Source: a virus
DNA length: 23,917 nt
Direction: 5' to 3' (one strand)
Virus record (IMG/VR): IMGVR_UViG_3300000176_000053
Coordinates: 1 to 23,917 of that record
The translations under genes and the position numbers were made by a program. This document shows, in pieces, positions 1 to 7,355 of the stretch (positions within the stretch are counted from its first letter, which is position 1; each line of letters begins with the position of its first letter). The notes under the pieces were generated by a model. It searched no databases. It had not been told where the DNA came from and saw only the letters and a list, made by a program, of their open reading frames with translations.

Positions 1-51
1 CACAATTTTCTACAAATATAAAATTTTGGAAGGGGGTATATAATACTTCCC
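1..51 (+). promoter_or_regulatory. Leader with possible hairpin over the ribosome binding site
   Basis: This short AT-rich leader precedes the small terminase gene. A purine-rich GGAAGGGGG tract (28-36) is the only Shine-Dalgarno-like sequence, but it lies about 15 nt from the ATG at 52, farther than usual. The tract can pair with the bases just before the start: GGAA (28-31) with TTCC (47-50) and GTAT (36-39) with ATAC (43-46), leaving a GGGG bulge and a 3-nt loop. If it forms, the hairpin would either hide the site or bring it closer to the start codon. This is inference; no expression evidence is visible. Confidence 0.25.
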
Positions 52-519
52 ATGAGCAGACCAAACCTTCCCCCAGAGTTGCGCCTAATAGATGGGAAAT
101 CCCCTGGCGCAGTAACCCTTCCCGATCATGTGAGCAAAAGAATTCCCCACGCAGATTGGTTGGCAAACCCAGACAACTGGAGCAAGTCAAGATTCATACA
201 GGAAACATCGGATTACTTGTATGATGTTTATGGCATAGGTGATGACCAGAACAAACATACCTTGGCCATACTTGCAGAGCAAATGGATTTGTATATTCAA
301 TGCTCTAAAGGTATTATGAATGAAGGTATTATTTCGGAATTTAATGATGGTAAAACTATTGGCCCTAATCCTTATATTACAGTTCGTGATAAAACGCTTA
401 CTCAGATTGTTCGCTTAATGAATGAATTGGGATTAACCCCTAAGAGTAGGTTAGCAAATACTAACAAAAGAGAAAATAGTCCAGCGGCAAGATTTTTGGC
501 TGGCCCACTAGCAAGATGA
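52..519 (+). CDS. terS: Terminase small subunit, P27-like family
   Basis: Probable DNA-recognition subunit of the packaging motor, which selects the concatemer and hands it to the large terminase. The 155-residue length fits small terminases. The second half holds GPNPYITVRDKTLTQIVRLM followed by NELGLTPKSR (about residues 103-132), a pattern typical of P27-family proteins, where 'NP....RDK....I..L...LGLTP.SR' is the recognisable core. The middle (residues 64-90) is predicted helical. The stop codon overlaps the start of the large terminase (ATGA at 516-519), so the two are probably translationally coupled, and this adjacency supports the call. The ATG at 52 is chosen because only AT-rich leader lies upstream. 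Confidence 0.85.
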   Translation: MSRPNLPPELRLIDGKSPGAVTLPDHVSKRIPHADWLANPDNWSKSRFIQETSDYLYDVYGIGDDQNKHTLAILAEQMDLYIQCSKGIMNEGIISEFNDGKTIGPNPYITVRDKTLTQIVRLMNELGLTPKSRLANTNKRENSPAARFLAGPLAR

Positions 520-2174
520 ATTGGCAAGACGGAATAGTTTACGCAAGAGATGTAATCAAAGGTGAAATCAATGTATGTCGGGATGTTCGCCTGGCGTGTC
601 AGCGTTTCATAAATCAATACGAAAACAAAGAATGGGAATGGGTCTTTGATGAACGCTTCCCAGATCATGTGCTGGAGTTCGCATCCATTTTGGTACATAC
701 CAAAGGCCCTGATGCTGGCAAGCCAGTAATATTAGAACCATTCCAAATACTTTTTATTTGCGCCATCTATGGGTTTCGTTCTAAAAAAGATTTAACCAAG
801 CGCATGGTGTCGGATGTAATACTATACATTCCCCGCAAAGCTGGTAAATCAACACTAACCGCCGTCATTGCTTTATACGAATTACAGTTTGGCGAAAAAG
901 GCCCAGAAGTATTTACGCTGGCTACCAATCGTGAACAGGCAACCATTGTTTTTGATTCGGCCAAAGGATTTGTTGAAGCAATGCCAAAGTGGTCAGCCGA
1001 TCTTTATGCGCCAAGCAAATACGAAATCAAAAAAGCTGGCGATTCGCAATCAATGTTTAAAGCCCTATCAAGGGACACCAAGAAAACTGGTGACGGTAAA
1101 AACCCATCATGCGTGATCGTGGATGAAGCGGCGCAAATCGTAGATCGCAATTCCATTGAAGTATTACATTCGGGTATGGTTGCCCGTCAAAATCCATTGC
1201 GGATATATATTACAACTGCCAGCTTCACTAAAGACACCAAGTTTTATGAAGATATGACAATGTATCAATCTATGTTGTATGGTGAAGCAAAAGATAATCC
1301 CCGTTGGTTTGGCTTGCTTTATGGGCTTGATCCACAAGATGATTGGAAAGACCCAGCATCTTGGGCAAAAGCAAATCCAATGCACGGCATTAGCGTGTTT
1401 GATGATGCCATTGCCGCCAGAGCCGAAGAAGCCAAGCATAAGCCAGCGGCACTTAATGAATTTCTTTGTAAAACCCTTAACATCTATGTAAGTGCCAATA
1501 GCGCATGGATTGATCGCCAGCCTTGGGATGATTCACAAGCGCAATTAAGGGATAACCCCGAAGCCGTGTTTATTGGATTTGACTTGGCGGCAACACGAGA
1601 TTTAAACGCAGTATGCACATTTAAGCGTTTTGGAGAATTAGATTATGAAGCTGAATTTCAATTTTTTTTGCCAGAAGAAGGGTTATCCCTAATACCGAAG
1701 CATTATCAAGATATTTTTCAAATGGCCATTGAATCTGGTATTTTAAAATTGACTGAAGGCAATGTAATGGATGATAGAGAAATTAGCCAATACATTCAAA
1801 ATCAAGCCGAAAAATATGATGTTAAGGAAGTTGGATACGATGCGTACAATGCGGCCAGTTTAGTTTCCAGATTGCATGATGCTGGAATACCAGTCAAAAA
1901 AGTGGGTCAAGGTATGGCCGTAATGAATAATCCATCCAAATATGTCGAAAAATTAATATTAAATAAACAAATCAAGCATGATGGAAACCCATTTGTAGGA
2001 TGGCAATTAAGTAACTGCGAAGTTTATGAAGATGTAAATGGAAATATTAAGGTTAGAAAGAACGAAGCAGATAAAGCGGCCAAGGTTGATGGAATTATTG
2101 CCATGATTATTGCGGCACATTGTTCATTAGATAACCCTTTTGTTTCAAATTCATTCGGTTTCAGAAGTTTTTGA
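516..2174 (+). CDS. terL: Terminase large subunit (packaging ATPase/nuclease), HK97-like
   Basis: Motor and headful/cos nuclease that translocates DNA through the portal into the prohead. The 552 residues match the Terminase_1/HK97 type. The N-terminal ATPase has a Walker A variant PRKAGKS (106-112) and Walker B CVIVDEA (199-205, D203-E204), followed by a coupling-like ITTAS (232-236). The C-terminal RNase H-like nuclease shows the three expected acidic sites: D356 in GFDLA, D442 in GYDAYN and D525 in KVDGI. All key residues are present, so the enzyme looks intact. It overlaps the small subunit by 4 bases and is followed 33 bases later by the portal gene. Confidence 0.96.
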   Translation: MNWQDGIVYARDVIKGEINVCRDVRLACQRFINQYENKEWEWVFDERFPDHVLEFASILVHTKGPDAGKPVILEPFQILFICAIYGFRSKKDLTKRMVSDVILYIPRKAGKSTLTAVIALYELQFGEKGPEVFTLATNREQATIVFDSAKGFVEAMPKWSADLYAPSKYEIKKAGDSQSMFKALSRDTKKTGDGKNPSCVIVDEAAQIVDRNSIEVLHSGMVARQNPLRIYITTASFTKDTKFYEDMTMYQSMLYGEAKDNPRWFGLLYGLDPQDDWKDPASWAKANPMHGISVFDDAIAARAEEAKHKPAALNEFLCKTLNIYVSANSAWIDRQPWDDSQAQLRDNPEAVFIGFDLAATRDLNAVCTFKRFGELDYEAEFQFFLPEEGLSLIPKHYQDIFQMAIESGILKLTEGNVMDDREISQYIQNQAEKYDVKEVGYDAYNAASLVSRLHDAGIPVKKVGQGMAVMNNPSKYVEKLILNKQIKHDGNPFVGWQLSNCEVYEDVNGNIKVRKNEADKAAKVDGIIAMIIAAHCSLDNPFVSNSFGFRSF

Positions 2175-2207
2175 TGTAAAATCGTTAGAAAATGTAAGGG
2201 AAAAATC

Positions 2208-3692
2208 ATGGGCGTAATGGATATATTCAACAAAGATAAATATAATTTGCCTAAAAATACGGCAAGTGAATCATTATCGCCATCCCAAAACCTTTCCGAA
2301 AACAATACACTTTTCGGACAAACCATGTTGGGAAACCAGATTCTTAGACAGAATCAAGGTGGACAACAGGGCGCAAACTTTCAATTACTGTATGTAACCA
2401 CAGCATCAGCTACCAATGCTGGTCGTATTGTGGATATGTCGGTTCTGTCCCGTAACAGCACCGTAATGTCATGCGTGAATATTATCGCTAGAGCATTGGC
2501 GCAATGTTCGTTAAGCGTGGTTTATGAGCAAGATGATGGCACTTTTGTTAATGCAATTCAATCCGATAAAGCTGGCCCAAGAGATAAAAACAAAGCCAAG
2601 CAAGTATTGAATTTGCTAAGAACGCCAAACAACTTTCAAAGCCAATATGAGTTCTGGTATCAATGGGTCATGTGGTATATGTTGGCGGGCGAAGTATTTA
2701 CGCTTCTTTATCGCAAAGATCAAAAAGACCCAAATCAAACTCCAATCGAACTTTACAACCTTGATTCCACATTAATTACGGTTCAAGCCAGCCCAGCCCG
2801 TTACCCTACATATCGGGTTTCAACTCCAACATACGGATTTAACAAAGATGAGCCATTGGCCGCATATCAAGTTATTCATGTTACTGAAGCGGCATGGCAA
2901 GGTTCTGCTGGTTTCAATAAAGGAATTTTGGCAACTGAATTGGTTGCCTTAGATACTGATATTGACTTGTATGCCAACTATGTAATGCAAAACGGCGCAA
3001 AGCCATCTGGTATTTTTAGCACAACCCAAGTTATTCCAGATACCAAATTTAAAGAAATTGCGGCCCGTTTGAAAGAAGCATGGTCAAGCATGACTGGAAG
3101 CCGACCAAGCGATCTAAGTAAGCCAGGCCAAGGTATGTTGCTAGATCAAGGTATGACATACACGCCAGTTCATATGCTTACTTTGCAAGATGCTGAAGCA
3201 AGCAAATTGAAAGATCAAACTACCAAGCGTATTTGTGCATTGTTTGGAGTTCCAGCGCAATTGCTTGGTTTGGAAATGGGTAAATATAATAATACTCAAA
3301 CATTGTTGGATGAATTTTACAAAACCACAATGTATCCAATTATTATCAATATTGAACAAAAATTCAAAATGGGATTATTAAAAGGTTATCCAAACCTTTC
3401 AATTCGTTTTGATACTAAAGACTTCTTAAAAGGCGCACCATTAGATCAAATGAACTTTGTTAATGCTGGTGTTGCTGGTGGAATATTGACACCTAATGAA
3501 GCCCGTGAATATTTGAATATGGCTAATGTGGATGGCGGCGATCAAATTGGCGCAGTTAATACACAAGCATTATCCGCAGACAACATTCCAGTTAATACAA
3601 AAACCGCTAAAATTATTCCAGGAACAAGTCCTCAAGATACTGGCGGCGGCGGTGGGAATCAAACCAAAAAGATGAATATTGGTAAAACATGA
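2208..3692 (+). CDS. Portal protein, HK97 family
   Basis: Twelve-subunit ring at the unique capsid vertex through which DNA passes. The 494 residues carry HK97-portal features: an N-terminal wing region, the stem/crown segment with KDQTTKRICALFGVPAQLLG and then GKYNNTQTLLDEFYKTTMYP (about residues 335-385), and a C-terminal barrel region NEAREYLNM (about 435). The last 30 residues are a Gly-rich, Lys-containing tail (GGGGG). Start 2208 is supported by AAGGG (about 2195-2199) before AAAAATCATG, the same leader seen before the capsid gene at 4608. The position between large terminase and protease is canonical. Confidence 0.95.
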   Translation: MGVMDIFNKDKYNLPKNTASESLSPSQNLSENNTLFGQTMLGNQILRQNQGGQQGANFQLLYVTTASATNAGRIVDMSVLSRNSTVMSCVNIIARALAQCSLSVVYEQDDGTFVNAIQSDKAGPRDKNKAKQVLNLLRTPNNFQSQYEFWYQWVMWYMLAGEVFTLLYRKDQKDPNQTPIELYNLDSTLITVQASPARYPTYRVSTPTYGFNKDEPLAAYQVIHVTEAAWQGSAGFNKGILATELVALDTDIDLYANYVMQNGAKPSGIFSTTQVIPDTKFKEIAARLKEAWSSMTGSRPSDLSKPGQGMLLDQGMTYTPVHMLTLQDAEASKLKDQTTKRICALFGVPAQLLGLEMGKYNNTQTLLDEFYKTTMYPIIINIEQKFKMGLLKGYPNLSIRFDTKDFLKGAPLDQMNFVNAGVAGGILTPNEAREYLNMANVDGGDQIGAVNTQALSADNIPVNTKTAKIIPGTSPQDTGGGGGNQTKKMNIGKT

Positions 3693-3877
3693 TAAAACTT
3701 GATTCGCAGATTAAAACTAATAGTGTTAAACTACCAGTAAAATCTAAGAAATCCCATATAATATACGACATAAATCTATCGATTACGAATGGGATAATTA
3801 ATGAATCAGAATCTAACCCTAGTTTGCGAAGCAAAACTAAGCCTAGAAAAACAAGGCAAAGAATCATCAAGTCCTAG
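3689..3877 (+). CDS. Possible small basic protein overlapping portal end and protease start
   Basis: An open frame of 62 codons begins at an ATGA overlap with the portal stop, the coupling arrangement used elsewhere in this operon, and runs 77 bases into the protease gene in another frame. The product would be Lys/Arg-rich at its C-terminus (KTKPRKTRQRIIKS) with no domain I recognise. If it is not coding, positions 3693-3800 are the longest non-coding gap in the head module. The large overlap and unremarkable composition make a chance frame quite likely. Confidence 0.2.
   Translation: MIKLDSQIKTNSVKLPVKSKKSHIIYDINLSITNGIINESESNPSLRSKTKPRKTRQRIIKS
3693..3800 (+). promoter_or_regulatory. Intergenic region with -10-like TATAAT and an inverted repeat before the protease gene
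   Basis: A perfect TATAAT lies at 3757-3762, but no good -35 element is visible 16-18 bases upstream. A 7-base inverted repeat, ATCCCAT (3751-3757) and ATGGGAT (3789-3795), encloses a 31-base AT-rich loop, and its right arm ends five bases before the protease ATG. The protease gene has no strong Shine-Dalgarno sequence apart from GGGA inside that arm. The region could provide extra transcription of the protease/capsid genes or modulate protease translation; this is inference from sequence only. Confidence 0.3.
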
Positions 3878-4598
3878 TGGCGCAATTCAAGCCCGTGTAA
3901 CATCATGGGGCAAGCGTGAAGGCGCAGACGGTAGAAAATTTAACTACCAGCCAGAGGGATTCCAAGAATGGGCAGATCAATTTAAATCTGAAGGCAAACC
4001 GTTGCCAATGTTTTTGAACCACAATGACATGGGTATGCCAGTCGGTCAATGGAATGAATTTAACTTTGACAAAGACGGAATGGTAGCAAAAGGGAACCTT
4101 TTTATGAACACATCAACTGGTTCTGATCTTTATGAAGTATTGAAATCTAGCCCAAATCTATTTGGCGGCGTTTCAGTTGGCGCATATGCTGATGAAGCCC
4201 GTTTGGTTGATGATGATGGCGAGCCATTGGATGATGATTCTGATGAAGAAGGTTATTTCCAGATCACTAAAGGCGGTTTGCGTGAAGTTTCGGTTGTTAT
4301 GTATCCAAACAATCCAAATGCTGAAATCCAAAAGTTAGAATATTTTGATGGTGAAGGCCATCCAAACCCAAGGAATATCGAGAAGGCATTGCGTGATGCT
4401 GGGCTTTCTCGTAAAGATGCGACCACCGCATCTTCAATCCTTAAAAAGTTGCTTGAAGGGCGTGATGCCATCAAGGAAGTTGTTAAGGAAGCCCCACAAC
4501 AAGGCGATCTTGAAGCGGTGGTAAACGAAGCTGATGCAATTCTTAAAGCCCTAGAGGAACGAGATTTGTTGAAAGCATTATCTAAGCGCATTAAATAA
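3801..4598 (+). CDS. Prohead maturation protease, S78 (HK97 gp4-like)
   Basis: Serine protease that is packaged in the prohead and removes the scaffolding segment of the capsid protein before expansion. The core has the expected layout: MFLNHND (70-76, catalytic His 74 of the HN/HD motif), then FGGVSVGAY (121-129, catalytic Ser 125), then LREVSVVMYPNNPNAEI (160-176), the strand that follows the Ser in this family and often carries the acidic third residue. An acidic linker (DDDGEPLDDDSDEE) and an alpha-helical C-terminal part (residues about 190-265, ALRDAGLSRKDA) follow and may bind scaffold. An in-frame stop just upstream (3795-3797) excludes an earlier start. The major capsid gene begins 9 bases later. 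Confidence 0.9.
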   Translation: MNQNLTLVCEAKLSLEKQGKESSSPSGAIQARVTSWGKREGADGRKFNYQPEGFQEWADQFKSEGKPLPMFLNHNDMGMPVGQWNEFNFDKDGMVAKGNLFMNTSTGSDLYEVLKSSPNLFGGVSVGAYADEARLVDDDGEPLDDDSDEEGYFQITKGGLREVSVVMYPNNPNAEIQKLEYFDGEGHPNPRNIEKALRDAGLSRKDATTASSILKKLLEGRDAIKEVVKEAPQQGDLEAVVNEADAILKALEERDLLKALSKRIK

Positions 4599-4607
4599 GG
4601 AAAAATC

Positions 4608-5951
4608 ATGTCTGATAAAATCATTGAAAAGTTAGATGCTATTGAAGCATCAAACGAATCTAAGATTCAAGAAGTAAAAACCGAAGCTGTTTCTGCTATT
4701 GAAGCCGCTAAAGCTGAAATGGCTGAGAAATTAGCTACTATTGAAGCCCGTGTTGCTGAAATTCATGCCGCACCTTCCATCATCAAGCCATCTAAATCCA
4801 TCAAAGAAGATGTAAACAAAATGGTTCGTGAGCAACTTAAAAAGTTTGCTAAAAAAGGTTCAATGGAAAAAGAACTCAAGATGTTTGAAGATGAAGCACA
4901 ATATCAAGCATACTTAACCGAGAGTTCAGCTTTGACTGGTGGCGGTTACAATGTGGGTGGTCGTACAGCTTACGATCCAGTATTCCATACATTGCGTTTG
5001 ATTAACCCTATGCGTGGTCTTTCCCGTAATGTTACAACTGATGGTTCTACATATCAATTTAGAGCCAAAACGGGCAATTCTGGGGCTACCTGGGGTTATG
5101 CAGTTCAAAACAACGGATCAGCTACAACTGAAAACACAAACATCTGGCAATTAGTATTGCAAGATTTGAATGTCCAGTTCCCGATCCGTACTGCGGCTCT
5201 TGATGACATCGATGGCTTGGAAGCCAATGTGGTTGATGATATGTTGATGGAATTCAGCCAAGTTGAAGGCCAATCAATGATTCAAAACAATGACCAAACC
5301 GATTCACCTAATACATACGGTGGAACACAAGGTCTGCGTGGTTTGAACCAATACGCTACATACGGTGCTAATGCTTCTTATACTGGCGGCACAATCACTA
5401 CTGCATCTTTCGGTACATCTGGTATTTCTACAAGCAACGGTTTGAACAGCCTTGCCGTATATGACCAAATCACTACCAACGGTAATGTAGTTGGTGCGGC
5501 TAATGTAACCTATGATGACATCATTAACTTTATCTACAATCTGCCACAACAATATTGGACACCAACAGCGAAGTTCTTGGTAAACCCAATTTTCTTGGCA
5601 CAGATTCGTGGCTTAAAAGATAGCAACGGCACACCAATTTTCGAAAGAATGCATCCAATGGATGAAGATGGTATTGTTGGCCGTATGCTTGGTTTCGATG
5701 TTGTTGTTAATAAGTACCTTGACAACCCAAGCGAATTCTCTGGCAATACAAAGGCAAGTTTATTCCCAATGTATTTCGGTGATTGGCAACGAGGTCATAC
5801 CATTGTTGATCGTTTGAACATGGTATTGCGTAGATATGACCAGACATTGCCTGGTTACATCACATTCTATGGTGAGAAGCGTTTGGCCGCATCAAATGTA
5901 GACCCATTCAGTATCATTGCTTATCGTTCTACTGGTACAGCAACAAGCTAA
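4608..5951 (+). CDS. Major capsid protein 1, HK97 fold with N-terminal scaffolding domain
   Basis: Main shell protein. The 447 residues divide into an N-terminal charged, Ala/Glu/Lys-rich helical region (1-about 100; strong coiled-coil character in residues 5-55) and an HK97-fold shell domain from about residue 105 (SSALTGGGYNVGG). The N-terminal part corresponds in length and composition to the HK97 delta domain, which acts as internal scaffold and is cut off by the protease. By analogy, the cut should fall near residues 95-107. Shell-domain landmarks include NPMRGLSR, FSQVEGQSMIQNND and a C-terminal GEKRLAASNVDPF. The ribosome site AAGGA before AAAATCATG is strong. A shorter paralogue lies at 6317-7348 beyond an HNH gene. 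Confidence 0.95.
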   Translation: MSDKIIEKLDAIEASNESKIQEVKTEAVSAIEAAKAEMAEKLATIEARVAEIHAAPSIIKPSKSIKEDVNKMVREQLKKFAKKGSMEKELKMFEDEAQYQAYLTESSALTGGGYNVGGRTAYDPVFHTLRLINPMRGLSRNVTTDGSTYQFRAKTGNSGATWGYAVQNNGSATTENTNIWQLVLQDLNVQFPIRTAALDDIDGLEANVVDDMLMEFSQVEGQSMIQNNDQTDSPNTYGGTQGLRGLNQYATYGANASYTGGTITTASFGTSGISTSNGLNSLAVYDQITTNGNVVGAANVTYDDIINFIYNLPQQYWTPTAKFLVNPIFLAQIRGLKDSNGTPIFERMHPMDEDGIVGRMLGFDVVVNKYLDNPSEFSGNTKASLFPMYFGDWQRGHTIVDRLNMVLRRYDQTLPGYITFYGEKRLAASNVDPFSIIAYRSTGTATS

Positions 5952-5969
5952 GTATCAAAGAAGTATTTA

Positions 5970-6296
5970 ATGCGCCATAAATGTAAACATTGTGGAAAAC
6001 CTGGGGAGTCAAAAGGTCTGACTTCCCAGGGCATTAAAAGATATAGAAATGAATGTTCGATATGTAGAAAACAGAAAAAAAGGTCTGGATTTACTTACGG
6101 AATATTCAAAAAGAATTATTGTGAGTTGTGCGGATTTAAGCCCATCCATATGTGTCAATTAGATGTGGATCATAAAGATGGTGATAGAAAGAATAATCTT
6201 GAAAGTAATTTGCAAACTTTATGTGCAAATTGTCATAGATTAAAGACTTTTTTATCTGGCGATAATGTCGATCAAATATCGTTAGAATTGAAATAA
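5970..6296 (+). CDS. HNH endonuclease, probably a free-standing homing enzyme
   Basis: Small DNA endonuclease of 108 residues. An N-terminal zinc-ribbon-like part has Cys pairs C5/C8 and C29/C32. The HNH part has CELC (51-54), then LDVDHKDGDRKNN (64-76, with the D67-H68 pair), N80, and CANCH (85-89), giving the usual zinc-stabilised beta-beta-alpha metal nuclease with all key residues. It is basic and sits between two paralogous capsid genes; its stop overlaps an ATG at 6296 (TAATG). The weak ribosome site is AAAGAAG (about 5957-5963). Position and small size favour a selfish homing endonuclease. A packaging role, as for HNH proteins next to terminases, is less likely because it is far from terL. 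Confidence 0.9.
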   Translation: MRHKCKHCGKPGESKGLTSQGIKRYRNECSICRKQKKRSGFTYGIFKKNYCELCGFKPIHMCQLDVDHKDGDRKNNLESNLQTLCANCHRLKTFLSGDNVDQISLELK

Positions 6297-6307
6297 TGAT
6301 CGATTTT

Positions 6308-6312
6308 GGAAG
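6308..6312 (+). promoter_or_regulatory. Ribosome binding site deciding the start of capsid protein 2
   Basis: GGAAG lies four bases before the ATG at 6317. The in-frame ATG at 6296, which overlaps the HNH stop, has no Shine-Dalgarno sequence and would add only MIDFGRN. The downstream start is therefore preferred. Confidence 0.55.
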
Positions 6313-6316
6313 AAAT

Positions 6317-7348
6317 ATGAAAAACGAACTAATCCTAGAAGCAATCAAGTCAGCCCTCACCGATAAAAACGGTCAAGAGGTTAAGGTAAATTTAAAAGAA
6401 GCATCTGCCCTTACTGGCTCTGGCTCTGGGGTTGGTGGTCGTGTTATTTATGATGATGCGTTTGCATCTTTGCGTATGGCTAACCCGTTGCGGGTTGCAA
6501 GCCGTGAAATTACCACGATTGGTTCAGATCAGGCTTTTGTAGTAAAAACTGGTAATGCAACTAATCCCACAAATCCTTGGGGCTATCCAGTAAATGTGAA
6601 TACTGGTACTCCAAACATTGCCACTTCATTTTGGCAACTTCCATTGCAAGCAATTACAGCCCAATTGCCTGTTCGTACTGCCGTAATGTCAGATATTAAT
6701 AATCTTGATCCATCTATTGTTGGTGACTTGATGCTGGAATTTAGCCAGCAAGAAGCCCTTTCAATGATTCAAAACAACGATCAAGCTGGCTCTAGCACAA
6801 CATCAACTGGTGCTACAAATGGTTTGCGTGGTTTAAATTATTATCCAAGTGGATCAACTGCGGCATTTGGTACAAGCGGTTCTGGCGCAACTAATGGTTT
6901 GCATACAGTTAAAACTGTAAACACCGCAACTGGTGGAGCAATTGCTTATGACGATATTGCCGCTTTAGCATCTGCATTGCCAGCCCAATATTGGAGTTTG
7001 CCAGGTACTTCTTGGCATATGCATCCATCAACCATTCTTGCATTGCGTGAACTAACAAGTTCAACTGGTCAGCCATTGTTTGTTGAAGTTGGCGATTCTG
7101 ATGGTGGCGCAGTTGCTCATGTGTTTGGATTCCCAGTTGTTCCAAACCCATATATGCAGACCGTTGCTTCTGGTGCGTTCCCTGTTTATTTGGCTAATTG
7201 GGATAAGTTTGTAACTATTGTGGATCACGAAGAATTTAGCATCCAGCGTTTAGAGCAAACACAACCAGGTACAGTAACTCTGTATGCTGAAAAGCGTGTA
7301 TGTTCTACAATTCGTGATGTATTTGCTGGTGTTCGTTTAGAATCATAA
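6317..7348 (+). CDS. Capsid protein 2: paralogue of the major capsid protein without the scaffolding domain
   Basis: A second HK97-fold shell protein of 343 residues (350 if the ATG at 6296 is used). It aligns along its length with the shell domain of the protein at 4608-5951. In the first 52 aligned residues from the SALTG motif I count 29 identities, and both share FSQ.E..SMIQNND, GLRGLN, ALPAQYW/NLPQQYW, and Y.EKR near the end. It has only about 30 residues before the conserved SALTG (residues 30-34), against 106 in the first protein, so it lacks the coiled-coil delta-like region. It may be a minor shell or penton protein co-assembling with protein 1, or a decaying duplicate, but the frame is intact. 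A connector gene follows 7 bases later. Confidence 0.9.
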   Translation: MKNELILEAIKSALTDKNGQEVKVNLKEASALTGSGSGVGGRVIYDDAFASLRMANPLRVASREITTIGSDQAFVVKTGNATNPTNPWGYPVNVNTGTPNIATSFWQLPLQAITAQLPVRTAVMSDINNLDPSIVGDLMLEFSQQEALSMIQNNDQAGSSTTSTGATNGLRGLNYYPSGSTAAFGTSGSGATNGLHTVKTVNTATGGAIAYDDIAALASALPAQYWSLPGTSWHMHPSTILALRELTSSTGQPLFVEVGDSDGGAVAHVFGFPVVPNPYMQTVASGAFPVYLANWDKFVTIVDHEEFSIQRLEQTQPGTVTLYAEKRVCSTIRDVFAGVRLES

Positions 7349-7355
7349 GGCCAAT

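Noticed and set aside
39-44. TATAAT as promoter for the small terminase
   Set aside because: Transcription would begin at or next to the ATG at 52, leaving no leader, and no -35 element is seen; better explained by AT-rich sequence.
402-698. Minus-strand 98-residue open frame over the terminase genes
   Set aside because: It lies opposite two strongly supported genes, with no recognisable domain or start signal; the same holds for the other minus-strand frames.
4608-7348. A single capsid gene split by the HNH insertion
   Set aside because: Both flanking proteins contain the complete shell domain including the C-terminal EKR region, so they are duplicates, not two halves.
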